DNA from: DRPG01 sp964655065
GTDB taxonomy: Bacteria; Myxococcota_A; UBA796; GCA-2862545
Direction: 5' to 3'
Length of the DNA: 64,000 bases
NCBI GenBank assembly: GCA_964655065.1
Contig: CAZZLC010000006.1
Span: 1-64,000 of the forward strand
In this document: positions 1 to 9,857 of the stretch, in pieces
How the letters are laid out: every line of letters begins with the position of its first letter
Numbering within the stretch: position 1 is the stretch's first letter
Program-made: the position numbers and the translations under genes
The notes under the pieces: model-generated
Database searches by the model: none
Told to the model about the DNA's origin: nothing
The model's input: only the letters and a program-made list of their open reading frames with translations

Positions 1-968
<968 letters not shown>

Positions 969-1113
969 GCGCGGTGCGGCCGTCACGAGCAAGAGCAACC
1001 GGGCGCGGCGCCAGGAGCCTTGGACCTCTGGGTTACCGGGAGAGCCTCGCCCGAGCCGGCGCGCCGAGAGGCGGTGCTCCCGGCCGGGCCACCCCACCGA
1101 ATGTGGAGGTACC

Positions 1114-2373
1114 TTGTCCCTAGTTCCCGTTCACGGCGGCCTGACCGAGCCCGTCGACCGGATGCTCAAGCTGTCGCAGCGCGCCACCCTCCGAGACGAG
1201 GCGAAGTCGCTGCCCTCCATCGCGGTGACCGAAGCGGATCTCGCAACCGTCTACCGCCTTGCCGATGGCACGCTCTCGCCCCTGACCGGTCCCATGACCG
1301 AGGCCCAGCACGACCTGGTCCTCGAGGAGCAGGTGATCGAGTCGAACGGAAAGCGCTACGCGTGGACCATCCCGGTGACCCTGCCGGTGACCGACGAGGA
1401 GGCCGCTGCGCTGTCGTCCGGTGCCCGTGCCGCGCTCCGCGGCCCCGACGGCTCCCTCGTGGGCGTGATCGACGTGAGCAGCGTCTTCGACTGGGACAAG
1501 GCCCGCTACCTGAAGTCGGTCTACCGCACCGAGCGTACGGACCACCCGGGCGGTCGCATCCTGATGGACGATCCGCGCACCAAGCTCGTCGGTGGTGACA
1601 TCCAGGCGTTCCCGCCGGCGCCTGCTCCCGAGTACGGCCACCAGGTGGTCTCCCCGAGGATGACCCGGGCCCTCATCGCGGACCGGCACTGGGAACGCGC
1701 GCTCGCCTTCCAGACCCGCAATCCGCTGCACCGGGCCCACGAGTACGCGCTCGTCTACGGGCTCGAGCAGCTCACGCGGGAAGGCCACTACGCTGGCGCG
1801 ATCCTCAATCCGCTCGTGGGACAGCTCAAGAGCGACGATGTCGACGCGCGCACCCGCATGCGCACCTACAACCGCCTCAAGGAGCGTCGGCTCCTCGGCA
1901 AGGGCGACGTCGACGTCGAGCTCTGGAACAAGGTCGGCTACGACATCAACGACGTCTTCGAGCTCCAGGGCCTCGACATCAAGATGTTCTACGGCGGTCC
2001 GAGCGAGGCGGTGATGCACGCCATCTATCGCCAGAACCACGGGTTCTCCCACATCGTCATCGGTCGCAAGCACGCGGACGCGCCCTACGACGACGGGAGC
2101 CCGATCTGGGGCGACTTCGACGCTCACGCGATCTTCGACGGACTCCAGGGTGAGCTCGCCATCCAGCCCTGTAAGGTTGGGTTCGCGGCTTACTACGAGT
2201 CAATCGGCCGCGTCGACCTCATGGAGAACCACAAGGGTGAAGACGCCTACTTCATCTCTGGGAAGAAGGTCCGCGCCATGCTCGTGGAGGGCGAGGTGCC
2301 GCCGGAGAAGATCATGCGCCCTGAGACGGCGGAGATCCTGATCGAAGCCTATCGGGCCAAGAACGCGAGCTGA
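1114..2373 (+). CDS. sat: ATP sulfurylase (sulfate adenylyltransferase)
   Basis: Predicted to make adenosine 5'-phosphosulfate (APS) and pyrophosphate from ATP and sulfate, the first step of sulfate assimilation (or, in reverse, of sulfite oxidation). The 419-residue protein carries the family's nucleotide-binding signature QTRNPLHRAHE (about residues 200-210) and a second conserved stretch, SHIVIGRKHADAP, near residue 315. I chose the TTG at 1114: it follows GGAGG (1105-1109) by four bases, and the product then begins with the usual short lead into VHGG. Upstream in-frame starts would add ~137 residues of non-homologous sequence overlapping the YgiQ gene. It is the single-domain form without a fused APS kinase, and no other sulfate gene is visible nearby. 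Cytoplasmic. Confidence 0.93.
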   Translation: MSLVPVHGGLTEPVDRMLKLSQRATLRDEAKSLPSIAVTEADLATVYRLADGTLSPLTGPMTEAQHDLVLEEQVIESNGKRYAWTIPVTLPVTDEEAAALSSGARAALRGPDGSLVGVIDVSSVFDWDKARYLKSVYRTERTDHPGGRILMDDPRTKLVGGDIQAFPPAPAPEYGHQVVSPRMTRALIADRHWERALAFQTRNPLHRAHEYALVYGLEQLTREGHYAGAILNPLVGQLKSDDVDARTRMRTYNRLKERRLLGKGDVDVELWNKVGYDINDVFELQGLDIKMFYGGPSEAVMHAIYRQNHGFSHIVIGRKHADAPYDDGSPIWGDFDAHAIFDGLQGELAIQPCKVGFAAYYESIGRVDLMENHKGEDAYFISGKKVRAMLVEGEVPPEKIMRPETAEILIEAYRAKNAS

Positions 2374-2390
2374 ACGCCCCGACCGCCGGT

Positions 2391-2411
2391 ACGTGGTCCA
2401 GAGGACCGCGT
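2391..2411 (+). terminator. Stem-loop just after sat
   Basis: Nine-base arms ACGTGGTCC (2391-2399) and GGACCGCGT (2403-2411), with one G-U pair, enclose the loop AGA, starting 17 bases after the sat stop. There is no T-run after it, so it is at best a U-less terminator or an mRNA 3'-end stabiliser. Seen directly; the role is inferred. Confidence 0.4.
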
Positions 2412-2453
2412 GACCCTGGCCCGCTGCTCTCGTCCACGTGACGGGGTACGAAG

Positions 2454-2482
2454 GCGACACGGGACGACCACTCGTGCACAAT
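2454..2482 (+). promoter_or_regulatory. Possible sigma-70-type promoter of the Ser/Thr kinase gene
   Basis: GCGACA (2454-2459) and CACAAT (2477-2482) are separated by 17 bases, each matching four of six consensus positions. The -10 hexamer ends 25 bases before the kinase ATG at 2508. The match is modest and found by eye. Confidence 0.3.
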
Positions 2483-2507
2483 GGGGTCGTCCGTCCAGGG
2501 AGCGTAG

Positions 2508-4706
2508 ATGGATCGTGTGGACGAAGAGTGGAACCCGGGCGTGGGCCCGCACGGGGCTCCACGTCGCCACTTCCGGATCGTCAAGCTCCTCGGCATCGGC
2601 GGGTTTGGCAGCGTCTACGAGGCGCTGCTCGAACGCCCGGACGGCTTCCGCAAGACTGTCGCCCTCAAGATCCTGCACGACGAAGACGTTCCGCCGTACG
2701 TCCTGAGGCGGTTCCGCGACGAGGCCAAGCTGCTCGGGCTGCTCCGGGACCGGGCCATCGTCGGCGTCGATGTGCCGACCAAGCTGATGGACCGCTGGTC
2801 CATCATCATGGAGTGCGTCGACGGTGCCACGGCCTCGCAGGTGCTCAAGTTCATCGGACCGATTCCGCCGCGAGTCGCGCTGTCGATCGTCGGCGAGATC
2901 GCCCGGGCCCTGCACAAGGTCTACCAGCTTCCCGGCGAGGACGGTCGACCCATCCAGCTCGTCCACCGCGACATCAAGGCGGCCAACGTCTCGATCACGC
3001 GCGAGGGCGACGTCAAGATCCTCGACTTTGGCATCGCGCGGGCCAACTTCACGGCCCGGGAGTCGTCGACGCTCCAGAACGCCGGTCCCGACGGCACCGT
3101 GGGCTACATCGCGCCCGAGCGCTTCGAGGGCATCGAGGGGCCCGAGGGCGACATCTACTCGCTCGGGGTCACCCTGTACGTGATGCTCACCCGAGTGCGG
3201 CCCACCCACATCGACCGGCGCGTCGACCACCCCGAGGCAGCCATGCGGTCGGCCCTCGAGGTGGCGGTGTCGATGTGTGAGCTCGAGGCGGCGCGGCGTC
3301 CCTCCGCCCAGGAGGTCCATCGGACGTGTCGCTCCCTCGTGGAGCGCATGCCTGGCCCGTCGATCGCGGAGTGGGCCGAGCGGGTGGTGCCCGATGCCCA
3401 GGAGGCAGCCCAGCGTCACCTGTCGATGTCGGAGGAGGGAGACAAGCTCGGTCTCGTGGGCACCATCCTCACGGAGGAGCCGAGCTCCAAGCCCATCCTC
3501 ACGGCGGCGCCGGTGACCCCGACCGGCACGAGCCGAACCGAGACGCCCCGTGCCGAGTCTCCCTCGACGGGGCTGCGGGTCCGGACGGCCAGGGTGCGGG
3601 TGCCGACGGGCGAGGTGGCCCGACCCCCGCGTCCCACGGTGACCCAGGACCCCACCCGGCCCCGGCCACCAGTCCGCAGCTCGACGCCTTCTCGGCCGCC
3701 GGGCCCTCCGGATCGGCGGTCGGTGCCGCCGGCCCCTGGCCGGACGCGCACCCCGGTGTCGCCGTCCCGAACGCGGACCCCTACCGGGCCCCTGCCTTCG
3801 CGCACCGGTCCCGTGGCCCGGAGCCAGCGCGAGCGGACCGACCCGCTGGCTGCGCGAGCCGATGTGTTCCGCGACGTCCCATCGCCCGCCCGCACCCCCG
3901 CGCGGCGAGAGGGCACGAGCCCGCGAATGGAGGTCCCGCCGCGCGAGGGCACCAGTCCGCGAATGGAGATCCCGCGCGAGGGCACGAGCCCGAGGCTCGA
4001 GCAGATTCCCGTCGAGCCCCACTGGTCTCCTTCACAGCCGGCGTCCGTCGAGCCGCTCGCGGAGCCGCGCGCCCGTCCCTCTCGATTCGTGGCGGCAGGA
4101 CTCGCGGGCCTCCTCACCGCGGTGGGGCTGCTCGCGCTGCTCGCGGTGAGTGTGCTCTGGATCGCCGAGAACGAGCCCGAGCTGTTCGAGGAGCTCGGCA
4201 TCGATCCGGCCTTGCTCGAGATCCCGGCCTGGATGATTCCCGGCAAGGAGGGGCTGCAGCCCGATCCCGAGGCGGTCCCGGACGAGGCCCCGGTGGCCGC
4301 CGAGGAGCCGCCTCCGGTTCCCGCGAAGCCGAGGCCTGCTCCGAAGCCCGCGCCGGCGCCCGAGAACAGAGAGGCGCCTCCTCCTGGTGACGTCAGCGAG
4401 CTGCTGCCTGCAGCGGGGGGCGAGATCGTCGAGATCGACGGCAAGACCGACGTCCGGATCCTCTCTCCGGGTGGCGTTCTCGTCAAGGTCGACGGGCGCC
4501 CGGTGTTGAGGGAGGATGGCCCGCGGTCGACCTCGGTCAACGTCGACAGTGGGGCGCGGCGGTTCCTCATCGTGCTGCCCGACGGCACGAGTCTCGAGCG
4601 GGACATCGTCGTGGGGGGCGCGCTGGGCGCCAACCTGATCGAAGTGCGCGACGGCACGATGCAGCACTGCCGCGCGCCGGCCGACGCCAGGCGCTGCACG
4701 CAATAG
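2508..4706 (+). CDS. Transmembrane Hanks-type Ser/Thr protein kinase with PEGA-like C-terminus
   Basis: A 732-residue receptor-like kinase. The cytoplasmic kinase domain (about 23-300) has a glycine loop GIGGFGSVYEA (29-39), VALK lysine at 54, catalytic HRDIKAAN (153-160), DFG (173-175) and APE-like APER (202-205), so it should be active. A long Pro/Ser/Thr/Arg-rich linker follows, including three copies of REGTSPR(M/L)E. One transmembrane helix lies near residues 527-553. The outside part has an acidic/proline spacer and a ~90-residue beta-rich domain with the VKVDGRPV pattern of PEGA-like domains. This architecture fits an envelope sensor that phosphorylates cytoplasmic targets. The ATG lies after AGGGAGC. 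It is probably a single-gene unit: stem-loops lie before and after it. Confidence 0.9.
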   Translation: MDRVDEEWNPGVGPHGAPRRHFRIVKLLGIGGFGSVYEALLERPDGFRKTVALKILHDEDVPPYVLRRFRDEAKLLGLLRDRAIVGVDVPTKLMDRWSIIMECVDGATASQVLKFIGPIPPRVALSIVGEIARALHKVYQLPGEDGRPIQLVHRDIKAANVSITREGDVKILDFGIARANFTARESSTLQNAGPDGTVGYIAPERFEGIEGPEGDIYSLGVTLYVMLTRVRPTHIDRRVDHPEAAMRSALEVAVSMCELEAARRPSAQEVHRTCRSLVERMPGPSIAEWAERVVPDAQEAAQRHLSMSEEGDKLGLVGTILTEEPSSKPILTAAPVTPTGTSRTETPRAESPSTGLRVRTARVRVPTGEVARPPRPTVTQDPTRPRPPVRSSTPSRPPGPPDRRSVPPAPGRTRTPVSPSRTRTPTGPLPSRTGPVARSQRERTDPLAARADVFRDVPSPARTPARREGTSPRMEVPPREGTSPRMEIPREGTSPRLEQIPVEPHWSPSQPASVEPLAEPRARPSRFVAAGLAGLLTAVGLLALLAVSVLWIAENEPELFEELGIDPALLEIPAWMIPGKEGLQPDPEAVPDEAPVAAEEPPPVPAKPRPAPKPAPAPENREAPPPGDVSELLPAAGGEIVEIDGKTDVRILSPGGVLVKVDGRPVLREDGPRSTSVNVDSGARRFLIVLPDGTSLERDIVVGGALGANLIEVRDGTMQHCRAPADARRCTQ
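3906..4001 (+). repeat. Three tandem REGTSPR repeats in the kinase linker
   Basis: Three coding repeats of REGTSPR(M/L)E, spaced by VPP- or IP-type linkers, lie in the disordered juxtamembrane region of the kinase. Each holds adjacent Thr and Ser before Pro, which could be autophosphorylation or docking sites; that role is inference. Confidence 0.8.
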
Positions 4707-4735
4707 ACGCCCGGTTTGCCGTGCTGGCGTTGTTA

Positions 4736-4780
4736 TGCCACCGGTGGGGACCCAGTTGTGGTCAACTGGAGCCGGTGGCA
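4736..4780 (+). other. Two-part hairpin between kinase and lipoprotein genes
   Basis: Outer arms TGCCACCGG (4736-4744) and CCGGTGGCA (4772-4780) are perfectly complementary. Nested inside, CCAGTT (4752-4757) and AACTGG (4764-4769) form a second stem with a six-base loop. The internal bulge is asymmetric (7 and 2 bases). It starts 29 bases after the kinase stop and ends 41 bases before the lipoprotein ATG. It could be a terminator (no T-tract, though CATTTG follows), an operator or a 5'-leader RNA structure. Confidence 0.55.
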
Positions 4781-4821
4781 CATTTGCCCGCTGTCGGTGT
4801 CGTGACGGTGGAGGAGGTCAC

Positions 4822-5505
4822 ATGAGGATGATGGGCACGATGACCCTGGTGCTGACCGCGTGGATGGCGGGCTGCGTGATTGACGACCCCGATCGCGACG
4901 ATGGGCCCGGCCCCGACGACCCGCCGCCGGGCGATGGGATCGTCGAGGTGAGCTGGCTCGTCGGGTCCGGGGGCTGCGAGCTCTCGGGGATCACCGACGT
5001 CCGCGTCGAGATCGGCACGCTCGAGGAGCTGGTCGCCTGTGACGATGGCGCCACCCGCATCCAGCTGCAGGCCGGTGACTATTCGCTCGTCGTGACCGGT
5101 CTCGACGCGGACGGGGTCGCGCGCTTCGAGGCTCGCGAGGAGCTCGTGAGCGTCTTCGCCGACGATACCACGCTCGTCCCGACCCTTCGCCTCTCGGCGC
5201 TTCCCGCCACGCTGACGCTCTTCTGGCGGTTCGTGAACGGCTCGCTCTGCGGTGCGAACGGAGTCGCGAACGTCGACGTGGCCCTGTTCGACAACGAGCA
5301 GCTCGTCGACCCGTTCCCCGTCATCGTTGACTGTGACCCGGGAGAGGCGACCTTTACCGAGATCCCGGCGGGTCCCTACGTCGTCAACCTCGCAGGTCTC
5401 GACGAGTCGAACCAGGCGATCTTCGAAGCCCGAAAGGAAATCGAGCTGCTCCGGGGCGAGACGCTGGCCGAGGAGCTCGAGCTCGTCCCCATCGCCAATC
5501 CCTGA
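4822..5505 (+). CDS. Lipoprotein with two beta-rich repeat domains, unknown function
   Basis: A 227-residue protein. The ATG at 4822 follows GGAGGAGG and gives a lipoprotein signal peptide with lipobox MAGC (Cys16), then an Asp/Pro-rich spacer (DDPDRDDGPGPDDPPPGDG). The remainder looks like two related ~90-residue domains: each has W followed by a polar beta strand, an internal Cys pair (GGCELSG...ACDDG; SLCGANG...DCDPGE), a DYSLVVTGLD / PYVVNLAGLD strand and an F(E)ARxE strand. The duplication is visible by eye and resembles carboxypeptidase-regulatory or PKD-like beta sandwiches, but I assign no family. Convergent with the START-domain gene; the two stops are only 4 bases apart. Confidence 0.75.
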   Translation: MRMMGTMTLVLTAWMAGCVIDDPDRDDGPGPDDPPPGDGIVEVSWLVGSGGCELSGITDVRVEIGTLEELVACDDGATRIQLQAGDYSLVVTGLDADGVARFEAREELVSVFADDTTLVPTLRLSALPATLTLFWRFVNGSLCGANGVANVDVALFDNEQLVDPFPVIVDCDPGEATFTEIPAGPYVVNLAGLDESNQAIFEARKEIELLRGETLAEELELVPIANP

Positions 5506-5509
5506 CCCA

Positions 5510-6094
5510 TCAGCGTCGCTGCACCAGCGTGGTCCCTCGCGCCGCGGCGAGGTCCTTGAGTGCCTCGTGACCCGCACGCTTGCGAGCGATCGGCTTGGCC
5601 CAGTTGGGGAACGATCCGCCGGGGTCGGCGTGCCACGTGTAGCGCACCGCGGTCCCGCCGGCGCCCGGCTGGAGGCGCCACTCCCCCTCGAACTTCACGA
5701 GCCGGACCGCCCCCTTGACCGGGGGGGCCTTCGGGTGGACCACGGGAACCCAGGACACGCGATGCACGTCGCCGTCGGCCGTGTGCGTGTACTTCGCCAC
5801 GTAGTCGCGGTCGGAGAACAGTGACGGGTAGTCGATCGTGATGTGCAGCGTGTCGTCACCGAGCTCGACGATCGACCGGACGAGCTCGAACGCGTCCTGG
5901 TGCTGCGGCATGTCGCGGAGGGTGGACAGGACGTCGTCGAGCGGGGCGGCCACGATGCCGTCGGCTCGGCACCAGATGTCGTCTCCGGCCTCGGCGCACT
6001 CGATGTGCACGATGTCGTCGCGCACGGTCTCCCAGGTCGCCTCGTCGCCAGGTGGACGGGCGATGGCAGCGGTGATGGCCAGCGTCGCGAGCAT
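5510..6094 (-). CDS. Secreted START/SRPBCC-domain lipid-binding-like protein
   Basis: A 194-residue protein with a short signal peptide (MLATLAITAAIA) and one START-like domain: a conserved amphipathic beginning (WETVRDDIVHIECAEA), central WxP-type strand (VSWVPVVHPKAPP) and C-terminal helix (GGSFPNWAKPIARKRAGHE), the pattern seen in StAR-related lipid-transfer domains of bacterial periplasmic proteins. Such domains bind hydrophobic ligands in a helix-grip pocket; the ligand here is unknown. The ATG follows GGAGGACCGC. It is first in line with the GHL10 gene on the same strand but 32 bases downstream of that gene's stop, so the two may be co-transcribed. Confidence 0.8.
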   Translation of the reverse strand: MLATLAITAAIARPPGDEATWETVRDDIVHIECAEAGDDIWCRADGIVAAPLDDVLSTLRDMPQHQDAFELVRSIVELGDDTLHITIDYPSLFSDRDYVAKYTHTADGDVHRVSWVPVVHPKAPPVKGAVRLVKFEGEWRLQPGAGGTAVRYTWHADPGGSFPNWAKPIARKRAGHEALKDLAAARGTTLVQRR

Positions 6095-6126
6095 GCGGTC
6101 CTCCGTCTTCGGGAACTAACGACGCG

Positions 6127-7599
6127 TCAGGGCACGGTCACCCGGACCCCGCGGCTCTCCCGGGCTCCTCGGGTCACGGCACTGATCGCCCACGTGCCTG
6201 CGGATAGCTCGACCCGCGCCGCGCGCGTGAACGCGTGAAAGGTGGTGCTCGTGCCCGGGGCAGGCTCCGCCTCGTAGACGACGTAGCTCCGCAGGGCATC
6301 GGGATCGGGATGTTCGACCCGGAGGCCGCCCTCGACCACCTCGACGACGGGGGGAGCGGGCTCGGCGACGTGGGGGCTCGCGAGCGGCAGGGCTGGCTCC
6401 GCATAGAGCTCGGAGAGCAGGTCGCCCAGGCCCGCCTGGTTGTTCAGGATCGGCGTGGCGCGGAACCACATCTGGCCTCGCGTGTTCGGGGCTTCCCGCG
6501 CGAGCTGCACCTGCTTTCGGTACTCGGACATCGGAAAGCCGCTCTTGCCGGCCTTCGTCGCGTCGAGGCCCACCACCACGGGCCGGTCCGGGGTGACGTG
6601 GTCGTCCCAGTAGCCAAGCAGACGGTCATAGGCTTGTCGTCGCTTGGTGGTGGGCCAGTAGAGCTGGGGAGCGAGGTAGTCCATCCAGCCCTCGCGGTGC
6701 CAGGCGAGTGGGTCGGCGTAAAGCGCCGTGACCTGGTCCATGCCGGTGGTTCCCGGAGGGTGGCCAGGGCGGTAGAGTCCGAACGGGGAGATGCCCATGC
6801 GACAGGCCGGGCACCGCTCGCGCACCAGCGTCCACAGACGCTCGACCAGCGTATCGACATTCTCTCGTCGCCAGTCCGCGCGGGACAAGGTGCCGCCCGC
6901 GGTGCGATAGGCCTGGAAGGTGCGGTGGTCGGGAAAGGCCGTGCGCCCGCGCGGGTACGGGTAGAAGTAGTCGTCGAGGTGCACGCCATCGACGTCGTAG
7001 CGCTCGAGCACATCCGCGACCACGGCAACCGCGTGGTCCTGTACCTCACGGGCTCCCGGGTCGAGCCACAAGGTGGCGCCCCACCGGACCAGGTGGTCCT
7101 GGGCCCATCGCGAGACGTGCTCCGGATCCGTCTGAACGCCGGCCTTGGCGCTCGCCCGATAGGGGTTGAACCAGGCGTGGACCTCGATGCTCCGCTCGTG
7201 GGCGAGCTCGATCAGCATCTGCAGAGGGTCGTATCCCGGGTCGGTGCCCTGGCGGCCGGACAGGTAGCGCGACCACGGCTCGAGCTCGGAGGCGTACAGG
7301 GCGTCGCTCTCGGGCCGGACCTGGAAGACGATCGCGTTGATCCCACGGCCCGCGAAGCTCTCGACCATCGTGGTGAGCTCGCTCCGCGCGGCGTCGGGCC
7401 CCAGGCCCCTGCGGGACGGGAAGTCGAGGTTGAACACCGTCGCCACCCACACGGCCCTGAGCTCACGGGGAGCTTGGACGTCGACGAGGTCGATGGGGTC
7501 GGGTTCGGGAGGGGCCGGGCCAGGATCCGGGGGAGAGGCCTTGCCGCCGGTACGCGCACAGCCCACGAGTAGGGACCAGAGCCAGACAATGGCGATCAC
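6127..7599 (-). CDS. GHL10-type (DUF187/YngK-like) glycoside hydrolase-like lipoprotein
   Basis: A 490-residue protein of the family annotated as glycosyl-hydrolase-like 10, (beta/alpha)8 barrels thought to act on envelope polysaccharide or peptidoglycan-linked glycans. Diagnostic stretches are ELRAVWVATVFNLDFPS at the start, VEVHAWFNPYRA-like text (EVHAWFNPYRASAKAG), DGVHLDDYFYPYP with the paired acidic residues, and MDYLAPQLYWP. The C-terminus is an Ig/FN3-like beta domain. I chose the GTG at 7599 because it gives a compact lipoprotein signal ending LLVGC; the ribosome-binding site is weak (CAGGACC), and longer forms up to 7740 exist, so the start is uncertain. Probably anchored in the outer membrane. 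Confidence 0.85.
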   Translation of the reverse strand: MIAIVWLWSLLVGCARTGGKASPPDPGPAPPEPDPIDLVDVQAPRELRAVWVATVFNLDFPSRRGLGPDAARSELTTMVESFAGRGINAIVFQVRPESDALYASELEPWSRYLSGRQGTDPGYDPLQMLIELAHERSIEVHAWFNPYRASAKAGVQTDPEHVSRWAQDHLVRWGATLWLDPGAREVQDHAVAVVADVLERYDVDGVHLDDYFYPYPRGRTAFPDHRTFQAYRTAGGTLSRADWRRENVDTLVERLWTLVRERCPACRMGISPFGLYRPGHPPGTTGMDQVTALYADPLAWHREGWMDYLAPQLYWPTTKRRQAYDRLLGYWDDHVTPDRPVVVGLDATKAGKSGFPMSEYRKQVQLAREAPNTRGQMWFRATPILNNQAGLGDLLSELYAEPALPLASPHVAEPAPPVVEVVEGGLRVEHPDPDALRSYVVYEAEPAPGTSTTFHAFTRAARVELSAGTWAISAVTRGARESRGVRVTVP

Positions 7600-7764
7600 G
7601 AGCGGTCCTGGGAGCAGGTGAAGAGCAGGGTCGAGTCGGTGGCCAGCGTCTCCCGCGCGGAGCGCCCGAAGACGCATCGGGCGCAGGCCTGCGGGAGCGC
7701 AGCGACGAAGGCCAGCCCAGCCGGAGGGCCCGAGCCCCACGACCCACCGGTAACCGAAGGGCGA

Positions 7765-9240
7765 CTACTCGGGGACGTCGGTGCTGTCTTCGTCGGTCCC
7801 GCCGGCACCCTCGTCTCCGGCGGGCGGCTCCTGCTCGAAGCTCGGGTCGACCTGCTCGAGGATCGCGAAGACGATGCGGGCGTTGGTGCGCCGTGCCTCT
7901 TCGGTGTCGCTGTCGTCGAGCGGCTTGGTCTCGCCGTAGCCGACCGCCTCGAGTCGGGCGGGCTCGACGCCCTTCTCGACCAGGTACGCCACGATGGTGT
8001 CGGCGTTCTCCTGCGACTCCTTCAGGTTCTGCTCGTCGTCGCCCACACTCGAGGTGTGGGTCTGGACCTCGAGCTTCTCGATGTCGGGCAGGCGGAGGAG
8101 AATGCCGGCCACGTCGTCGAGGGTGAGCTTGGAGCTGCGGCGCAGCCGACCCCGGCTGTCGAAGTTCACGAGGCCTACGGTGATGATGCTGTTCAAACCG
8201 ATGTAGGCTCGCTGGACACAGCCGCTGGCCCGACGGGTGTCGATGCCCTTGGGCGCTCGGCGGTCAGGACACTCGTCGCGGTAGTCGGGCACGAGGTCGC
8301 CGTCGAGATCCGGGCAGCCGTAGGTGTCGCTCGTCCCGGGTTCGAGATCGCACTCGTCGTCGAGGTCCGCGATGAAGTCATCGTCGGAGTCGGGGCAGCC
8401 GTCGGTCTCCTCGGTTCCCGCGTCGTCGGGGCAGCGGTCGTCCTCGTCGAGAAGGCCGTCGGCGTCGTTGTCGACATCGGGGCAGCCGTTCTCGTCCTCG
8501 AAGCCGTCGATGTCCTCGGCTTCGTTGGGACAGCCGTCGAGCTCGTCGTTGATCATGTCCCCGTCGTTGTCGATCTCGGGGCAGCCGTCGGTGTCCTGAA
8601 AGTCGTCGATGTCTTCGGGCTCGGTAATGCAGCTGTCGACGTCGTCGTTGATGCCGTCCTTGTCCTCGTCGAAGGGACCGATGGGCAGCCACATGAGGCC
8701 GATGTTGAACTGGCCGTGAGAGAACGACGTGCCGGTGTTCTCGTAGTTGTCGCCGCCGATGCTCACGAGCCACCGGGCGTCGCCGCGGATGGCGAAGGGA
8801 CCGATCGGGACCATCAGACCGGGACCCGCGATGGTAGCGAAGTCGATGTCGAGGCCGTCGTAGGGCAGTCGAAGCGCCCCGTCGTCCTGGATGGACTTGA
8901 CGAAGGGGCCGGCGCCGACGTTGAAGATCAGGTTGATGGGCTGATCCTTGAGCACCCGACCCACGAGGTTCAGGGCGGGGAGAACCCCGACGAACGGGAA
9001 GGGGTCGGGCGTGCCGATCGACGTCTCGTCGAAGGGCATGATCGTGACGTCGAGCTCGATGCCGATGTTCTCGTCGGGCCAGTAGCTGATGCGCGGATTG
9101 AGGAGGATCGCGTCGCCGACTACGTCCGTCCGCTCGGCGAGCAGGGCGCCGGTCGAGAACCCGATGCCGAGGGTGCTGTCGCCGGCATAGCTGGTGGCCG
9201 AGAGGGTGGAAAGGGCCGTGAAGAGGATGGACATCGACAT
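7765..9240 (-). CDS. OmpA-family outer-membrane protein with TSP3 calcium repeats
   Basis: A 491-residue protein. The ATG at 9240 gives a signal peptide (MSMSILFTALSTLSATSYA) and follows a GGAG at seven bases. Residues ~20-190 form an N-terminal beta-barrel-like region (alternating short hydrophobic strands). Residues ~190-335 are about eight Asp-rich thrombospondin type-3 repeats of the form DxDxDGxxDxxDxCP, which bind calcium. The C-terminal ~130 residues are an OmpA peptidoglycan-binding domain (VQTHTSSVGDDEQN...GYGETKPLD...RRTNARIVF). Overall it is a typical OprF/OmpA relative that ties the outer membrane to the cell wall. Divergent from yqeY. Confidence 0.92.
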   Translation of the reverse strand: MSMSILFTALSTLSATSYAGDSTLGIGFSTGALLAERTDVVGDAILLNPRISYWPDENIGIELDVTIMPFDETSIGTPDPFPFVGVLPALNLVGRVLKDQPINLIFNVGAGPFVKSIQDDGALRLPYDGLDIDFATIAGPGLMVPIGPFAIRGDARWLVSIGGDNYENTGTSFSHGQFNIGLMWLPIGPFDEDKDGINDDVDSCITEPEDIDDFQDTDGCPEIDNDGDMINDELDGCPNEAEDIDGFEDENGCPDVDNDADGLLDEDDRCPDDAGTEETDGCPDSDDDFIADLDDECDLEPGTSDTYGCPDLDGDLVPDYRDECPDRRAPKGIDTRRASGCVQRAYIGLNSIITVGLVNFDSRGRLRRSSKLTLDDVAGILLRLPDIEKLEVQTHTSSVGDDEQNLKESQENADTIVAYLVEKGVEPARLEAVGYGETKPLDDSDTEEARRTNARIVFAILEQVDPSFEQEPPAGDEGAGGTDEDSTDVPE

Positions 9241-9407
9241 GAACTGGCTCCGCTGACCCCCGGGCCTCTTCGGGTCGATCCCCCGAGGAGCGCGCGAGTT
9301 GGCCGTGCATCTTGGCAAGGTACGCCCGAGCGTGCAAGCCCAGTGTGGCCCCACGAGCCCCCTTGTTCACCACGAGGACCTCGGCTACTCCCATCGACGG
9401 GGTGAAA

Positions 9408-9857
9408 ATGGGCATCTTCGAACAAGTCAGCCAGCAGATGAAAGAAGCCATGCGCGCGAAGGACAAGGAGCGCCTCGCCGGGCTGCGCGGCATCCGTGCG
9501 GCGTTCATCGAGGCCATGAAGGAGGACGGGGCCGACGACATCGCTGACGAGGCGGCGATCACCATCCTCCGGCGGCTCGCCAAGCAGCGGCGCGAGAGCA
9601 TCACCGCCTACGAGGAGGGTGGGCGCGACGACCTCGTGGCCGAGGAGAAAGCCGAGCTCGCGGTGATCGAGTCCTTCCTGCCCAGCCTCGCGGACGAGGC
9701 CACGACGCGAGCGTGGGTCGAGGAGGCGATCGCGAAGACGGGCGCGTCGGCCCCCGGCGACGTGGGCAAGGTGATGGGCGCACTGATGGGCGCGCACCGC
9801 GGCGAGCTCGACGGCGGGCTCGCCAATCGAATCGTGCGCGAGCTCCTGTCCGAATGA
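9408..9857 (+). CDS. GatB/YqeY-domain protein
   Basis: A 149-residue all-helical YqeY protein. Family features: MxxxMKEAMRAKDKxRLxxLR at the N-terminus, the RRLAKQRRESITAYEEGGRxDL centre and the AEKAELxVIESFLP stretch followed by GKVMGALM. YqeY proteins resemble the tail of GatB, the tRNA amidotransferase subunit, and are presumed to bind tRNA; exact role unknown. I chose the ATG at 9408 (product begins MGIFEQVSQQMKEAM) over an upstream start because the family begins there. The next gene starts inside its stop codon (ATGA), so the two are translationally coupled. Confidence 0.92.
   Translation: MGIFEQVSQQMKEAMRAKDKERLAGLRGIRAAFIEAMKEDGADDIADEAAITILRRLAKQRRESITAYEEGGRDDLVAEEKAELAVIESFLPSLADEATTRAWVEEAIAKTGASAPGDVGKVMGALMGAHRGELDGGLANRIVRELLSE

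Noticed and set aside
2349..4022. 557-codon minus-strand frame across the kinase
   Set aside because: Antisense of the kinase, Arg/Gly-rich with no family resemblance; the plus strand carries intact kinase motifs.
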